Source of the DNA: Oreocharis arfaki
Taxonomy: Eukaryota > Chordata > Aves > Passeriformes > Paramythiidae
NCBI GenBank assembly: GCA_013398015.1
Contig: VZRR01010916.1
Span: forward strand, 328,345-392,344
Reading direction: 5' to 3'
DNA length: 64,000 nucleotides
A model generated the notes under the pieces. That model was not told where the DNA came from and searched no databases. It worked only from the letters and a program-made list of their open reading frames with translations. Below, one piece after another: positions 13,601 to 26,425 of the stretch. Within the stretch, counting starts at the first letter, position 1. The number at the start of each line of letters is the position of its first letter. The translations under genes and the position numbers were made by a program.

Positions 13601-15599
13601 TGCTTCTTTTTTCTCTCTCTCTTTTTTTTTTTTTTCCCCTCAAGTCCCTTGTTTTCTCCAGGACTCACTCAGAAATCAAAGGTGGCCAGATGGAATTGCA
13701 ACAAGAATCTGCAACATCTGGAAGCCCTTTTTGGAAAGACTGAGACCTGTGATAAGAAAGAAAGTTCTGGGGACATCTAGAGAATTCCCAGGCCGAGTGG
13801 GAAGGTTGGATACAGACCCCCAAGGCTGAACTGACAAGGTCTGAGTGCCATCACCCAGAGAGCTTCCCAGAAAATTGCAGAAAGGAGCAAAGTCTTGGTC
13901 AGATGAAGATAGAAGCTAAAATATTCATTTTGGAAGCAAATCAAAGAATCTTAGCTCACATTTGAAGCCCACAGTGCAACAAATGATTGTCAGCCAGTGA
14001 TCTCTGTGAGATGAGAAATAAGGAGGAAAAACAAACTTGTAATCTGAAATTTAAGAATAATTCTGATGGGATATTTCAGATCAGCTTACAAACTAACAAA
14101 CCCTCTCCATCTGAGCTCTGGGCTTCAGGAGGAGCACATCTGGTCCTTTCAAATCACAGCCCCCGTGAATGACTGGAAAGGTGGGCAGAAACTGGAGCTC
14201 CTGGCAGCCAAATCCTGTAACTCAAGCCCTGTTTGTAAAATGAATGATGAAAAGGGGCAATCCTAATCTGATCCCTGGCCTTACTGTACAATTAGGAAAA
14301 GTGATAATCTTCGTTTGTAAAACAAGGAAAATTGGCAGCTGGGAAAAAAATAAAGGAAGTAGTTCAGTTTAATATTAGACTTATGAAAAAATTGGCCATA
14401 AAAGCTGTTCTGAGGCTGGCCAGGACAGAGCCTCAGAAATGTCTGGGGAATGTTCTTCAATCAGTTCAGGGAATGTGAGGACATGAAGCTGAAAGTGCTG
14501 AGCTCCAGAGGAATGAGGATAAAGCTTATAGCTTTTCTCTAGATTTGGTCAGTTTACTTTCTGAATGTATATTGGGATCTGGGAAAGGAATGGAATAAAG
14601 TCTCCTTTCTCAAACTGCAGTTATTGGACAAGGTGGACTGAAAAAGAATAAATTGGGCTCAAGCAGGGAGAGTGACTGCTGGCAGACATGGGGCTTTCCA
14701 AAGGTGGGGAAATTGATTTAGAAAAGTCATCCTCTCTGAGCAAGAAATGTAACTGAAATGATGGATGGGCTATGGAAGGATTTGGAGATCATTATGGCTG
14801 GTAACACAGTAATACAAGCTGGAAGTATTGTCTTACAAACGAAATCCCTGGAAATTGTCTATAATTACGTGGCTCAGATGAAGCATGGAATTTGCAGATA
14901 ACTGATTTGGAGCGAGGAGGTTTTCCTCGTGCAGCAGGCAACTACTGCAGCAGCTGCCTGTGGCAGTATCTTCACCAAAGTAAAGGTTGAAGTGGTGGAA
15001 ATCATATTTTAAGAGCCAAGCATTTGCAGAAGCTTTTGCTGCTGGATCTGAGGGATGATTTTCTCTTGCACGAAGCAATTTAAATTCTAAGTTCCTTTAA
15101 ATGCAGAGCTGCAGCAAGATTTCAGGTGATTTCCCTGCAGCATATGGTGCTGCAGTGGGTGTACTTGCTCTTCCATATCTCCAGCTTTCACAACTAGTTG
15201 TAACTTCGAAAATACAACAGCTTGCAGGTCAGTACAAGTCCTAAAGGTCCAAGAAATACCTCCAGGATCCCCGAAGCCTCCAAGCCTCTGTTGAAGGTAG
15301 AGGTGCCATCACTGCTGGTACTTGTGTGAACAGGGCTAAAGTCACCACAGCTGTGCCACAATCCCAGTTCCAGGGAACTGTTTAGATTCCCAGAAGTTTT
15401 TTTCCAGTTAAGAATCAGTTCTCTGAATCCAATAAACACACAGGCTGCACACAGTGGTGTACCACAGATGGATTCTGAGGGAAACCAACCCATTCCCAGC
15501 ACCTCGCTGTCAGAAAGTGCTACTGGGCATCAAGGGAGTGAACTGGGATGGATAAATGAGCTTTCAACAATTTTTGGACCTCACTCACAGTTCTGATTA
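13601..15599. other. Non-coding DNA left of the gypsy remnant; may include more of it
   Basis: This precedes the reverse transcriptase remnant on the plus strand. It has a poly-T tract near 13620-13636 and a purine-rich body. An element of this class would have gag, protease and the start of the reverse transcriptase on this side, but I could not match any frame here to those domains. No long terminal repeat pair was recognised. Its origin is unresolved. Confidence 0.3.
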
Positions 15600-16375
15600 A
15601 AGTCAAATGGTGGCTGGAGTGGATCCTGTGGAGCCAAGTTGCAGGAAAAAGGGGAGGGAACAGCTTCCAGAGCAGGACAAGGCCTCCTGCAACTTTAAAA
15701 AGATGACTTTTGGCCCAGTACCTGCTGCCTTTTGAGGACGGGAAGGAGCTGTACTCCAGCCTGCCTGGATCAGATTAGCTCTAGATGGTATCTTGGTACC
15801 AAGTACAACACTGAGGTGTGAACTGATGTATTTACAAATGGTCTGTAATACACTGAAAGTCGTCAGCCTGACACCACTTCCAAAGGCAAGGGAATCGCTG
15901 GAAGCAGAAGTGATTAATTGTGAGTACACAGCCAGCCAGGGACTGGTTTCACAGACAGAAGGACAATGAAGGCAGGACAATCCTGAGCAGCTCCCCAGCC
16001 AGTAGCACTCAGGTGAAGGGTTTTTTTAAGGATTTTTTTAAGGATTACTGCTACTATTTCAGGCAGATTTTTTGTGGCTTTGTTAATATTGTAAAACCAC
16101 TGCGTGAGTTTGGTGAGAAGGAAACAATTTCAGTGGCTGGCTGAGTGTGATTTAACGTTTTCTAAAATGTTTTTTAACAAAACCTCTTGTAACTGCTCCC
16201 ATTTTCACCTCCCCATGTTCCAAACACCTTCCAGGCTGGACACAGATGCCGACACTCCCGGCCTGGGGGCAGCACTGCCAGAGGGAATCAAAGCACTGGG
16301 GGGGGCTTATTACAACAAAATGTTCCTGTTCTCAGGAGAGAAATTCATATTCTGCTCAAAGAACATCTGACAGTG
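15600..16375 (+). mobile_element. Decayed Ty3/gypsy-type reverse transcriptase/RNase H remnant
   Basis: Fragments of a Ty3/gypsy polymerase can be read in order on the plus strand but in three frames. FKKMTFGPVPAAF at 15694-15732 matches the family's 'F.RMPFGL.NAPATF' block and is followed by a stop at 15733. LDGILVPSTT from 15781 sits where the catalytic YLDD...S.T block should be, with the second Asp replaced by Gly. A frame change then gives YYFRQIFCGFVNIVKPL at 16052-16102, the 'YYRRFI.gFa.I.kPL' thumb block. A further change gives ECDLTFSKM at 16143-16169 and LDTDADTPGLGAALP at 16236-16280, the 'LDTDAS..GLGAVLS' start of the connection/RNase H region. Stops, two frame changes and the lost catalytic Asp show it is dead. 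Integrase, gag and LTRs were not recognised. It is more like gypsy than retroviral pol because of the YYRRF and LDTDAS-type blocks. Confidence 0.8.
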
Positions 16376-19375
16376 GTTAAATGCAGAGAAGGTTTCACCG
16401 TGGTTCCTTTGGACAGGGGTGTGGGGGTTGGCCAAACCCTGGCAGGCTGCAGGGACTCTGCAGGACGTAGAAGGCAGGAATTGGGATTCCCTGGGTTCAG
16501 ACAGGCTCAGGCACAGCTTCATCTAGAGAACAACCTTGGAGGTCCCTCCCCAGTGCTGCCCTATCCCAGAACATCAGGAAAAGGTCACCTGGGAACCCCT
16601 GACAAAGTCTGATGCCCACTTGTCCCAGTGGCTCTCCTGAAAGTCTTCCCTTCAGGACGGGATTTGGAGCAGTGGGTGAAGACATCAGCTCCTGTTCTGG
16701 GACTCCTGCTGGGGACTTTGTTTGTTAAACAGCACAGTTGTGTTGAGGAAACACGTGGCTCTAGCCTCCATTAGTCTCTCCTGACATAAATATACAGCAA
16801 TAAAGTAAGATTTATGAACTTGTTGGTGTTCAAGAAGATAATTCTGCTATTAAATGCTCCATCTCTGCTGTTGGATGAAGCAAAGGAAATCTGTACTTCA
16901 GTGAAGGGCTGTTACAATACCATGTGGCTGAAACAAATGTTTTTATCCCTGTTCATATATAAAATATCATTATGATTCCTGGGGTCAATGCACATGAACT
17001 AAGTAATAGACTGATAATTTTCTTGCTACGTTAAACCAAGTGCTGTGAAAACTTGAGGGGGGTTTGCTACAGCAGAGATTCAGCTTTTAGATTTTTGTAT
17101 CTAAGCCATGCTTTCCAAAATGCCTGATTTTTCTGTACCTAACCCCCCCTGGAGAGGTCATGTTACATTTCAGGTGTCTCACTGACATGTGCAGCAACAG
17201 ATCCCAGAGTTACAGAACTAAGGGGTTTGAACACATTTATGTTAAACCCTGATATCTCAACTTCTGCACATCAGTGGTGGCTGGAAACTGCAAGGACAAA
17301 AGCTTGGAAATTGGGTACTTTAAAATAATCAGATTTTAACAGCTTTGTTTTATTTTAAAGCTGTTGGAAGCTTTCTTCAACCAGCAGGAAGGGTGAAGCA
17401 CTGGCAAATCAGTCCTGTAAAGATCTTCATCACTTTATAAACCCTCTGTTGAATGAGCTCCCTTGAAAATCCGTGGTCCTGCTGGGTTCCTCTGGGTTAT
17501 CCAGGAATGCTGCCCTGCATCACAGGGGCACCTCTCATGAAACCTGAGGCAGGGATGTTTTTTCATGTACAAGCTGTTGATGTGGGTTTTATACAGTGTA
17601 AGTGCCAGGTAGGTTTTAAAAGCAGGAATGGGAAGGAGAGCACTGGATGTGGGAGACCCTCCTGCAGAAACCAGCACTTTATCATGAAATAGCAGAGTCA
17701 GGTGTGACATGTGCCTGATTTTGGGGTCTCTGAATCAGTGACCCCACAGATATAGGTAGGTGTATATATCTATTTGTACTTGAGAGGTGCTTGGACCCTG
17801 CAGTAACAGGAGATCTGAGCACCTACACAGAATTCAGGCAATTTTTGTGTTAAAATTTAACCTGCTGGGGGCTGCCTGCAGGCAGGTCTGAGATTGCTGG
17901 ATGTTTCTGATTTGGATGACTTGGTCTCTGCCCTGATTTCTGCTTTACTGAGCTGCTCAGTGTAGCAGCTACTCCTCGGAGTAGCTCCTCCCCAGGAGCT
18001 GTGCTGGCACGTGGAGCTCACCTGTGTGTGTGTCATGGGCACTGCTCTGCCTCACTGAGTGTCCAGCTCACAGGATTTCTTCAGGATTCCTTTAAATCCT
18101 TACAGGGCTGGGCCTTGCAGGGCTAATGGTCCCTTCCAGGGAAGGGCTGAGCTCCCTCAATTCAAAACATCTTGCAGAATGAGGCCAAAGACTCTGAGGT
18201 AGGAAGAGGTGTGAGGAGAGCTTTATTAGCATGGCACATATTTAACCCATAGGAAAACCCACAAATTTTACTCGTTTTAAGTGTATTTCACACTTTTCAA
18301 CTATTTGAAATAACCACATTTGTAAAAACTTCTTTTAATGAATAGAGCTCTTTATGTACAAAGGCAAACCCTTTTTCCCCCCCTAAGTACAGTCCTTTTA
18401 AAATACTATTTCTTTTGTAGGTCTGGCTGCTTCCCTCATCTGTTCATTATTGCTTGCTGCTACAGAACCCTCCAGAGCTGAAACCAGGCGATTTAGATGA
18501 TATTTTATCTTAGAAGAGTTTTGCTGATCCATGCCATGTGTTCATCAGGACTAATAAGACAGATAAGTAAAGGACTTCAATTATTTAATGCCAAGCTGGT
18601 GTTCAGCACAATATTTGTGAGTGAGGGATGGGAAGGAGCTACCTGGGTACAAATTCTGGCCCCACTGAACTCAGTGGGGGGTTCTGCCATTTGACTGCAA
18701 CAAAGCAAAGGCTTCACCATATGCTTAAAAGAAATATTTCACTGGGATTTTCTAAATGCTGGTAAATATATTTTCATCTTCCTTTTCACTTTTGAATGTT
18801 TGTTTACCTTACATGCCCTTCAAAGTAATTTACTACAAGAACTTCTCATCAATTCCATTTTATTCCATATTTGAATTGCATCATTTTTTGATTTCTTGTG
18901 CATTTAGAGACCCCACATGGCAATGTCTGGGCTGAAAACATGGCAGGGGAGCCTTGGCATATTTTGTCTTGCTGTGATTTCAACTGAATTAAAGAAAAAC
19001 AGAAATGAAAACATTTCCATTTGTTTATGTAACTCAAAAAGCCCTATAAAACCGGGCCCGAGCTAGCAAGAATATCCTTTAATGAACACAAACCCTTTTT
19101 GCAAGCAGGCCATAAACAGAGGGACACACACACACACATCCATATCCTATCTCCCCTATCAATGGCAAATTAGAGCAGGTAAAAACCTCCTGCTATTTGT
19201 CTTAGGAAATATCCACGACTTTTACAGGGAATTTGGAAAATATTTCTTTTTGGCCAGCGTGGAAGGTGAAATCCTGGAGCACAAAGCACAGCCACGGGCA
19301 CCGAGAGCGAACAGACGGGCTGCTGTAAAACAACCTTTTAATAAGGCATTAAAATGCCATCGACCTGGACACATT

Positions 19376-19391
19376 AAAAAAAAAAAAAAAA
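19376..19391. repeat. Poly-A tract (16 A)
   Basis: Sixteen consecutive A. There is no clear AATAAA just upstream and no recognisable retroposed body, so I treat it as a simple homopolymer rather than the tail of a processed pseudogene. Confidence 0.85.
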
Positions 19392-19597
19392 GCTATGAAA
19401 ACAAATGCCTTTCAAATAATTAGGATCTTATGCCTGAGCCCAGTGTTGATCTCCTTGCAGAGATTTTCCTGCTGAAATCAGACCGGTCTGAGGCCGATCG
19501 TCTAAGGGAGGAATTAGCAGCGCATAAATCGGCTGCGCTCGTGCTGTTCCTGCCGTGCACAGGCAGCCCTTAAACCATCCTCCAGCCCTTCTAGCTC

Positions 19598-19660
19598 CTC
19601 CTTTCTGTCTCCTGAAGTCTCCTTTTCATCCCCTAAAGTCTCCTTTCTGGTCCCTGAAGT
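19598..19660 (+). repeat. Three-copy 21-bp tandem repeat
   Basis: Three consecutive 21-base units at 19598-19618, 19619-19639 and 19640-19660. They share the frame CTCCTTTCTG.(T)CCCTGAAGT with a few substitutions, and unit 2 is the most diverged. It is a small pyrimidine-rich minisatellite in intergenic DNA with no evident coding role. Confidence 0.85.
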
Positions 19661-21819
19661 AACTTGGAATACACTTGGTTTAGGAGGCCAGCGTATTTTT
19701 TAAATTGGATGTCAGGTTTTTATCATGAGCGTGTGAAAGGGTTGAATTTGCTGGTTTTTAGGGTGAGTCTGAGTGACTGATGCAGCCAGAAATAGCTGCA
19801 AACCCCATTTCTGGTGCTGAAAATCTTCTGTGGGTTTGTTTTCACTTCAAGTAATGTGCTTGTATTAATTTAAAGGTTTAACTATATCTTGTAGTGGTTG
19901 CTGGTGTTTAAAATGCATCCGACTGTTGTATAAACTTATCCTTTAATGCAATAAAAGAATTCTTCAGGAACAGCTTTATCACCTGTAATGTATAGAAATA
20001 CAAAAAGAATTCTAATAACTGATCATTCATGTCTTGTGTTTAAGTCACAACTGTTGTGATAGTTGTTATTAGCACAGCTCAGAAAAGCTCCTCTATTAAA
20101 AAAAAGCATTTGGAAGGATGTGCATCTGTGAACACATCATTAACATGGTAAATTAATAAGGCTGTTGCCTAAGAGTTCAGATTCTCACCTTTAAGTCAAA
20201 ATTTAATACATTTTTTTTACTAAAATAGCCTTAGATTAATATTGGTTTTCTTACATAATAAAATTACTGTTTTGATCTCCATTTTACAGAGCACTAACGT
20301 CAATAATCCAGAGAAATTAATGTATGTCCCTTCTGGATTTCATCTCGTTTCCTGTTTTGTCATTAGGCAGCAGTTCCCCCTAAGGCACAGTTCTTAAACT
20401 TCCAATCCAGCTTGTGCCTTTCTTCCAGATCTGTAACTGCAGATACTTTTCAGTTTTGTATTTTTCATACCCAGAACTGTGCCCATGATAAGAGCCCTGC
20501 GTGTCACATTCCCAACCATCAGAAGAGATCTTGATACTGTGATTTCATCCATTAATCAGTTTTACATGACTTTCTGCTCTCCTGGCTTTTCAAGGTGTGA
20601 AAATCTGCGCTGCAGAGGAACTTTATGGATTGCACCCCTAATTTTTGGAGTAAAATTCTAAATAAGTGGCCTGGTTAGAAAGCTTTGGGCAGAATTTTCA
20701 GGTTGCTGTGAATTGCTGTTAAGCCTGTGTTGCCTTTTGGCTGGAAGTACATCCCAATTAGTGACCCTTCCATCGAGCAGTAGCAGCAGAGAAGGGATTT
20801 GGAGGCTTTTTTTCAAGTCAGTTGTAAATGATTAGTCCAAAAGAGCAGCATAAAACTGCGAGTCCCCTGCAGGAGTCGGCTGGAGGAAATTAAAGGATCA
20901 ACAACAGAAGGGAAGCACTGAGGTAGGATTGTTCAGGCTGCAGCCACAGGCTTTCACATGCACTCAGGAAATTGGCTCCATCAAAAGGCGAGGATGCAGG
21001 AGTGAGGATGAGGAGGATCATGCAGGTGATGGTTCTAAATCATGGCTCGAGATCCCGGCGTCTTCCAAGGGAGAGGTTTCTTCCCCTCCCCAAAAAAGCA
21101 GCATTTTCCAGGTAAAAATGGAATCTTCTCCTTAGGAATCAATAAAAGTTCAGCAGAAATGTGAGCTATAAATCTGATAGAACTCAATAAATAACAAAGA
21201 TTCAGTTTCCCCAAAATAATATCAGTTGGATGGGGATTTTTACTGTGCTGTGCCCTGTGTTTGTGTGTGAGAGCTGTGAAACCAATGGCTCGGGAGTGCT
21301 TGGCAGCCAGGTAAAGCTTTTCCTTTAAAGTCTAAAGTAAATTCATTCTGCAGAAATTTGCATCTTCTGGGCCTGGGATGAAGCTGAAACCTTGCTGGTG
21401 GAGCAGGAAAGGATCACAGGAGGGGAAATGCATAAATCTCCATCTGGAGCCAAGTATGCTGGGAAGGAGTTGGGGGAGCAGGAGTGCCAGAGCAGGCTGA
21501 GAGAGCACGAAATTCCAAGGGAAAAGTGGAAGAAAGAAAGAGGAATGTCCCAGGAATGAAGCTCTTCTAATGCTCAATACTTCCATCAGATACAAACCAC
21601 TGGAAAACTGTAATCCAAATAAGGAAATTAGAGCAAAAATTAACAATATTCAGCTATTCAGATGTCAAAGAACCAGCGGAGTTATTGGTGTTAGAGGTTA
21701 TTGCCAGAGGGGAAAACTCAGCGTGTCCTGGGTAATTAAGCTTCATTGGAGAGCATGGATCCCTTCTCCAGGTAAGAAAGGCTTTTATAGCATGGCATCT
21801 TTGCTATTGTAATTAAACA

Positions 21820-22470
21820 CCATGGGCTATTCTGCATATGAAGTCTTAAACACTTCGGTCCTTTATCAGGGGCTTTTACTGGCCAGGCATGTGTGTTGTA
21901 TGGCAAAGAAACCCCGGCTGCTATAAAAAAAGAAACCCAAACATTTCTTTTTATTACTCGACTTGCTGTATTTTTATATATATTGAGCCAAATTCATCCC
22001 TTGTGGAGCTCAGCTGAAGCCAATAAGGGCAGATTTGGCCCATGTCTGTATGAGAAAGGTGGTGACAATTAAAATATATTGTTTAATAATGAGAGCTATG
22101 GTAGTGAAGTGTCTTTGTGTCTATGAAATTATACACCACGACACCCAGCCAGTGCGGAGCTGGGACTAGCAAAACATATAAGGCTGGTTTCTGATGGAAA
22201 AGCAAAAGCACTCTGACTTTTATGATTATGATTAAATATCACAAAGGCATTTGAACAGGGCTAATTTAGGTAACATCTCCAGAAGTCTCGTTTATAGTGC
22301 AGTATTTCACCATTTGAAAATATTTCTTGAGTGTTTTTATATGTGGCTCTCAAGGACAGCACGACTGGCTGTTATTAGCAGTAAGTAAAAGAACAGTTTT
22401 TATTTCACTTATATCTGAGGGACTTGCAGCAATATTGCAAAAAGGAATGTACCCTATTAAATGAAATGTG
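21820..22470. promoter_or_regulatory. Candidate conserved non-coding element
   Basis: AT-rich, repeat-free sequence with many homeodomain-type cores. Examples are TTTATTAC at 21950-21957, an ATTAAA/TTTAATAAT pair around 22068-22090, and a TTATGATTATGATTAAA run near 22219-22236. Known biology: mammals and fish carry a hindlimb enhancer (HLEB) downstream of the Tbx4 coding exons that is conserved across jawed vertebrates, so a bird counterpart is expected in the DNA left of exon 9. Linking it to this stretch is a guess from composition only. No conservation data were available. Confidence 0.25.
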
Positions 22471-25400
22471 AGGACAGCCTTTACTATCGCTTTACACTGG
22501 CAGTTCCCCGTTGTTCCCTGCTCAGGGCATGGTACCAACACATGAAAGGCTTTGTTGATACCTTGAAGAGCTGAAGATGTTGCCAGTTTAGCAACAAATA
22601 CCCAAAGCAGAGGAGCCCTCAGCGTGCAGAGGACAGAGGAGTTGTGCTTACGTGGGTCCTACACAGCAACTCCTCTGTGTATCCCCGTTGTTAAGTCAGG
22701 GTGACTTTTACAAGCTGGAGTTTGCTGTGCTCTCTGCTGACTTCCCTCCTCCTGCTGCAGTTCTGGGCAGTGGTTATCCATAGCCAGGAACCAAATCCCT
22801 CATTCCAGCTCTCCATCCCTGCTGCCAGGGAGGCTGGCTCAGCTCTGCTCTGCCTTGTAAATGTCCCAAACATTGGCTTGAACACTTTCCTGTTGGGTCT
22901 TCACCTTGCCAAGAGGGGAGGTGGGAGGCTGAGAGGGGTCACCAGGAGATTTCCCTTGGGGGAAAGGATTTTCCTCTGGGAGTTCCCTGCCCTGACCCTT
23001 GGCAGCTGCCTCTGGCTCCTGGCTTTGGGAACTGGGGTGAGAAAGGTCAGAGGAATATGAGATATTTTGTTGAATCAAGAACTAAACTGGCTCTCGATGG
23101 CCCTGCTCAGGAGCATGGGGAAGATGGAAACACCTCCCTGCTTAGCTGATGGACCAGCAGAAAAGGCAGCTCTTAAACCAAACCAAAGGTATAAAATATC
23201 AGTTCTAATGCCACTGGTCTTCTAAGGAGTCTCTGACCCCCAAAAATGAGAGGGGGGAGGGAAACACAGAAGAATAAAAATCCTTTTTGCTGTACTTATT
23301 ACTCATTCTGAATCTCTTTTATGGAAATCTGGCCTTTGGCATTGGACTCAAATAATATTTTATTAGAAGAAAGCATGATTCATTGAAATGGTGCACTCCA
23401 GTATCTATGGAAAGGAAAACTGGGAAGGACACAAGAGAAGCTCAGCTGTGGAAAACCAATTCAAGGAGCCACTGCCACACAAAGGATCTCAATCCCCAGT
23501 AAGAAACAACAGAAAGGAACAAAGTATTTCCAAGGAGACGTTTGGATGTGGTGGTGGAGCCAAGTAAGGAATCATTTCTGTATTAGCCTGTCAGGAAAGG
23601 GTCACACAGGATCTGTGGGGGGATAATATCCTGTCATTTGGAAATTAATGGGATTTTTTAATTAGCATCGATGTGATGATCAGGACTGGCCCATGCACCT
23701 GCAAAATCAAAACTTAACTGAAGGGGGTTAAGGGGATGTTTAGTCTGTCTTAAATGGGATAAAAGTAACTTTTCTCCTTTTTTGCACGTTTTCAGAGACC
23801 TGTTTTTCAAGCTGTGAGAAGCATGGCTGTATTATCCATATGATGAGAAGAGAAGCAGCAAAGAGAAGTGAACAGAACAACCTCAGCCTCTCCATATCCC
23901 TGACGTTGTTGACTCCACGCTCGGTGATGCTGCAGTGAACACAACTCCAACCCATCCAACACTGCAACTCCTCTGCCTCTTGCTTTTGCTCCTTGGCAAG
24001 AAAAGAACATTTATGTTTAATTTTTTTGTTATTATTTTTCCCCCCTTTTTCTCCTCTTTTAAGTTTTCCAGCTCATGTTTTCCCTGTATTTAATTCCTTG
24101 TCCTGACCTCCTGCTTCCCCTTCTTTTGCTGTTCACAGGATGAAAACTGATTTTGGGACAATCTAATGAACTGCTTCCCAGAGGGGAGGGGATTTTTTTT
24201 TTTCTGTGTTATGCATGAGAGAAATAAATCATTCCCTAAGGGCTGGGTCATTGCTGGGGGTAGGAGCATTTGTAAATCCTGAATTTCATGGAGTCCATAG
24301 CCTGCAGTGGAAGCTGCTTTCTCCCAGCTGAGAGGAGCACAGGTAAGTGTGGGGGTTTAGCTCCACATCTGCTGATTTCCAGTTTAAGTTGGTGTAAATG
24401 AGATCTTAGTAGAGACTCCTTTGCATGTTTAACCCAGTGTTTGGTAGGACGAGAGGGGGCTGTGGGCAGCAGACACTGAACATGGTGAGCTCACAGCCGT
24501 GCTCACTCAGCTCTTACTCCCCTGAATTCTCAGAGCTTTGGGACATTTCAGTTTCCACATTCTGGATTTAATGTCTCTGCTGCTCTCAGATTTCTGTATC
24601 ACCCTGGGGAGGATGGTCAGTGGATCCACAGGGGTGTCAGTATTCCAGCCCTCACTGCCTCATGCTGAATGTCTTGTATGTCTTAAAGGACAATGTTTGC
24701 TTTCCAAGCAAACCCCTCCAGCCCCCTGCACTGACACCTCCCAGGCTTGGAGAGCTTGGGCAGTGTTTATCCAGAGTTAAAATCCCTTTGTCCCTACCTG
24801 TCACTGCTGGGGAAAGGGAGAGGGGCTCCAGGCATGTGCTCAGTTCTAGTGCTGGGTGTAAATCCAGTGCTGCGCAGTGATCCTGGACAGAAATCCCAGT
24901 GGAAGCTTTTCCTGCCCCTAACCTGTCTCCTTGCCTTCAGGATGATAAATGGTGGGAAGGAAAGGGTGAGGGGGAGTGGGGGGAATCTCTCCAAGCTTTG
25001 AACTGGCTGTGTTGTCAGAAAGATGAGAAGGAAGAACAGACTTACTTCAAGCAGAATTTTTATTTGGCTAAAATCCTTTTACTCTCCATCACCTTTGGTG
25101 TTCCCGTGAGTGAGGCTTAGACCAAGCCCTTACCCAAAGATGTCTGATCAGGTGAGGCACCTGATTTGATTTTTTACTGTAAATGGAAAGGATTCCCTCT
25201 CCCCACTGGCAGCTGTGCCCTGCACGTGGCTGCTCAGGAGCTGTCCCCTCTGCCTTCAGCCTGGGCAGCCCCTGCACACCGACTGTTTCAGATTACTCTG
25301 GTGCACCAGGCAAGTTCATCACCTTTCCAGGATGTCCCGTGATTGATTCCTCATGTCCCGGGCAATCTGCTCCAAAGTTTCAGGCTCAAATGAGCTCTTG

Positions 25401-26289
25401 GATTTAGAGGAGATAATCAATGGTTTGAGTATTTTTCTGTTACGTTTTCGGCTATCCTTTCATGTATGAGATTCACAACTGATATTAAACACGACACAAT
25501 TTTAGATTCAGGCTTTTGTTATTCTCCCAGTAGCTGCTCAGATACCCTGGGCACGAGCAAACTGCAATTTTCAGTGTGGCTGTGTCATCCATCAAACTCA
25601 AATACCCCGTGGCTCATTCCTAAACTGCACTGCACAGCCAAGGCTGCAGGCTGGGCTTGGTGAGGGGAAGATTAAAGGGCTGGTCCTGCTCTACTGAAGT
25701 CTATAAAAGTTTTCCTATTGACTTCAACAGAAATAGGACTGAGCCTTAGGATTTTGGCATGCAAACACAAAAATACTGCTTTTCATCTCTGCTGAAGTGC
25801 ATCAGGCGTCGCTGCCTGCCTGACGTAAGGCTGCTGAGGAGGAATTGTTCTCTGTACATGTTGTTCTCCAGTAAACACTTGTTCAAGGATGTGTCCATCC
25901 CTGCTGGCAGGGGCTGAGGATTAGTACACAAATCTGGCCCAGTGTCCTGTTATCAGTGTGAACCTCCCAGCTAGAAGATACATTTGTCAAATTTTGTCTT
26001 TCAGGACTGTTAACATCGTAGCTGCCCAAGCAGACGGTGCTGACATTCCACCTCATTTTTCTTTTTTGAAATGTCACTTTTCCACCCATTTGTAAATACA
26101 ACCCCACTGAAAATGTTCCTCGAAACTGCAGCGATGTATGGTCCAAAGCCAAAAATTAGTGTTTGCTGGGAACTAGGGAAAATTAGAAGAAAAAGAACCC
26201 AGATGAAAAATGTTGGCGTTTACCAAATACTCCTTCCAACCTCTTCCCCATCAGTATTTTTCAGTGGAACAAGAGCCTTGTGACCTGCT
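22471..26289. other. Intergenic DNA, no gene seen
   Basis: Mixed-composition sequence with short random open frames only. No repeat, RNA gene or regulatory cluster that I can support. Confidence 0.5.
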
Positions 26290-26425
26290 GTAGCTATTCT
26301 TCCTCTTTTCATTCCACTGTGGTTTGCTTTTATTAAATGAGTTTTTAATTAACAAAACCTGCAATTATCCTGAATTTAACTGAATTAGGCCTTATTAGCA
26401 CTTCGCACTAATTAATCTACTTTTT
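26290..26425. promoter_or_regulatory. Candidate homeodomain-site cluster
   Basis: About 95 bases hold six groups of ATTA/TAAT cores, including the palindrome TTAATTAA at 26345-26352 and CTAATTAATC at 26408-26417. A RUNX-type TGTGGTTT lies at 26318-26325. The flanks are GC-richer and lack this pattern. It lies about 3.3 kb beyond the predicted TBX4 polyadenylation site, a plausible place for a downstream limb enhancer. Function is inference. Confidence 0.3.

Larger units (their letters stand above)
16376..21819. other. Intergenic DNA, no gene seen
   Basis: No exon, RNA gene or intact element recognised. It contains a three-unit tandem repeat at 19598-19660 and a poly-A run at 19376-19391. The AT-rich stretch 19850-20330 is repeat-free and could be conserved non-coding DNA, but nothing specific supports a call. 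Confidence 0.5.

Noticed and set aside
19376..19391. Poly-A run as the tail of a processed pseudogene
   Set aside because: No AATAAA in position and no recognisable gene body upstream.
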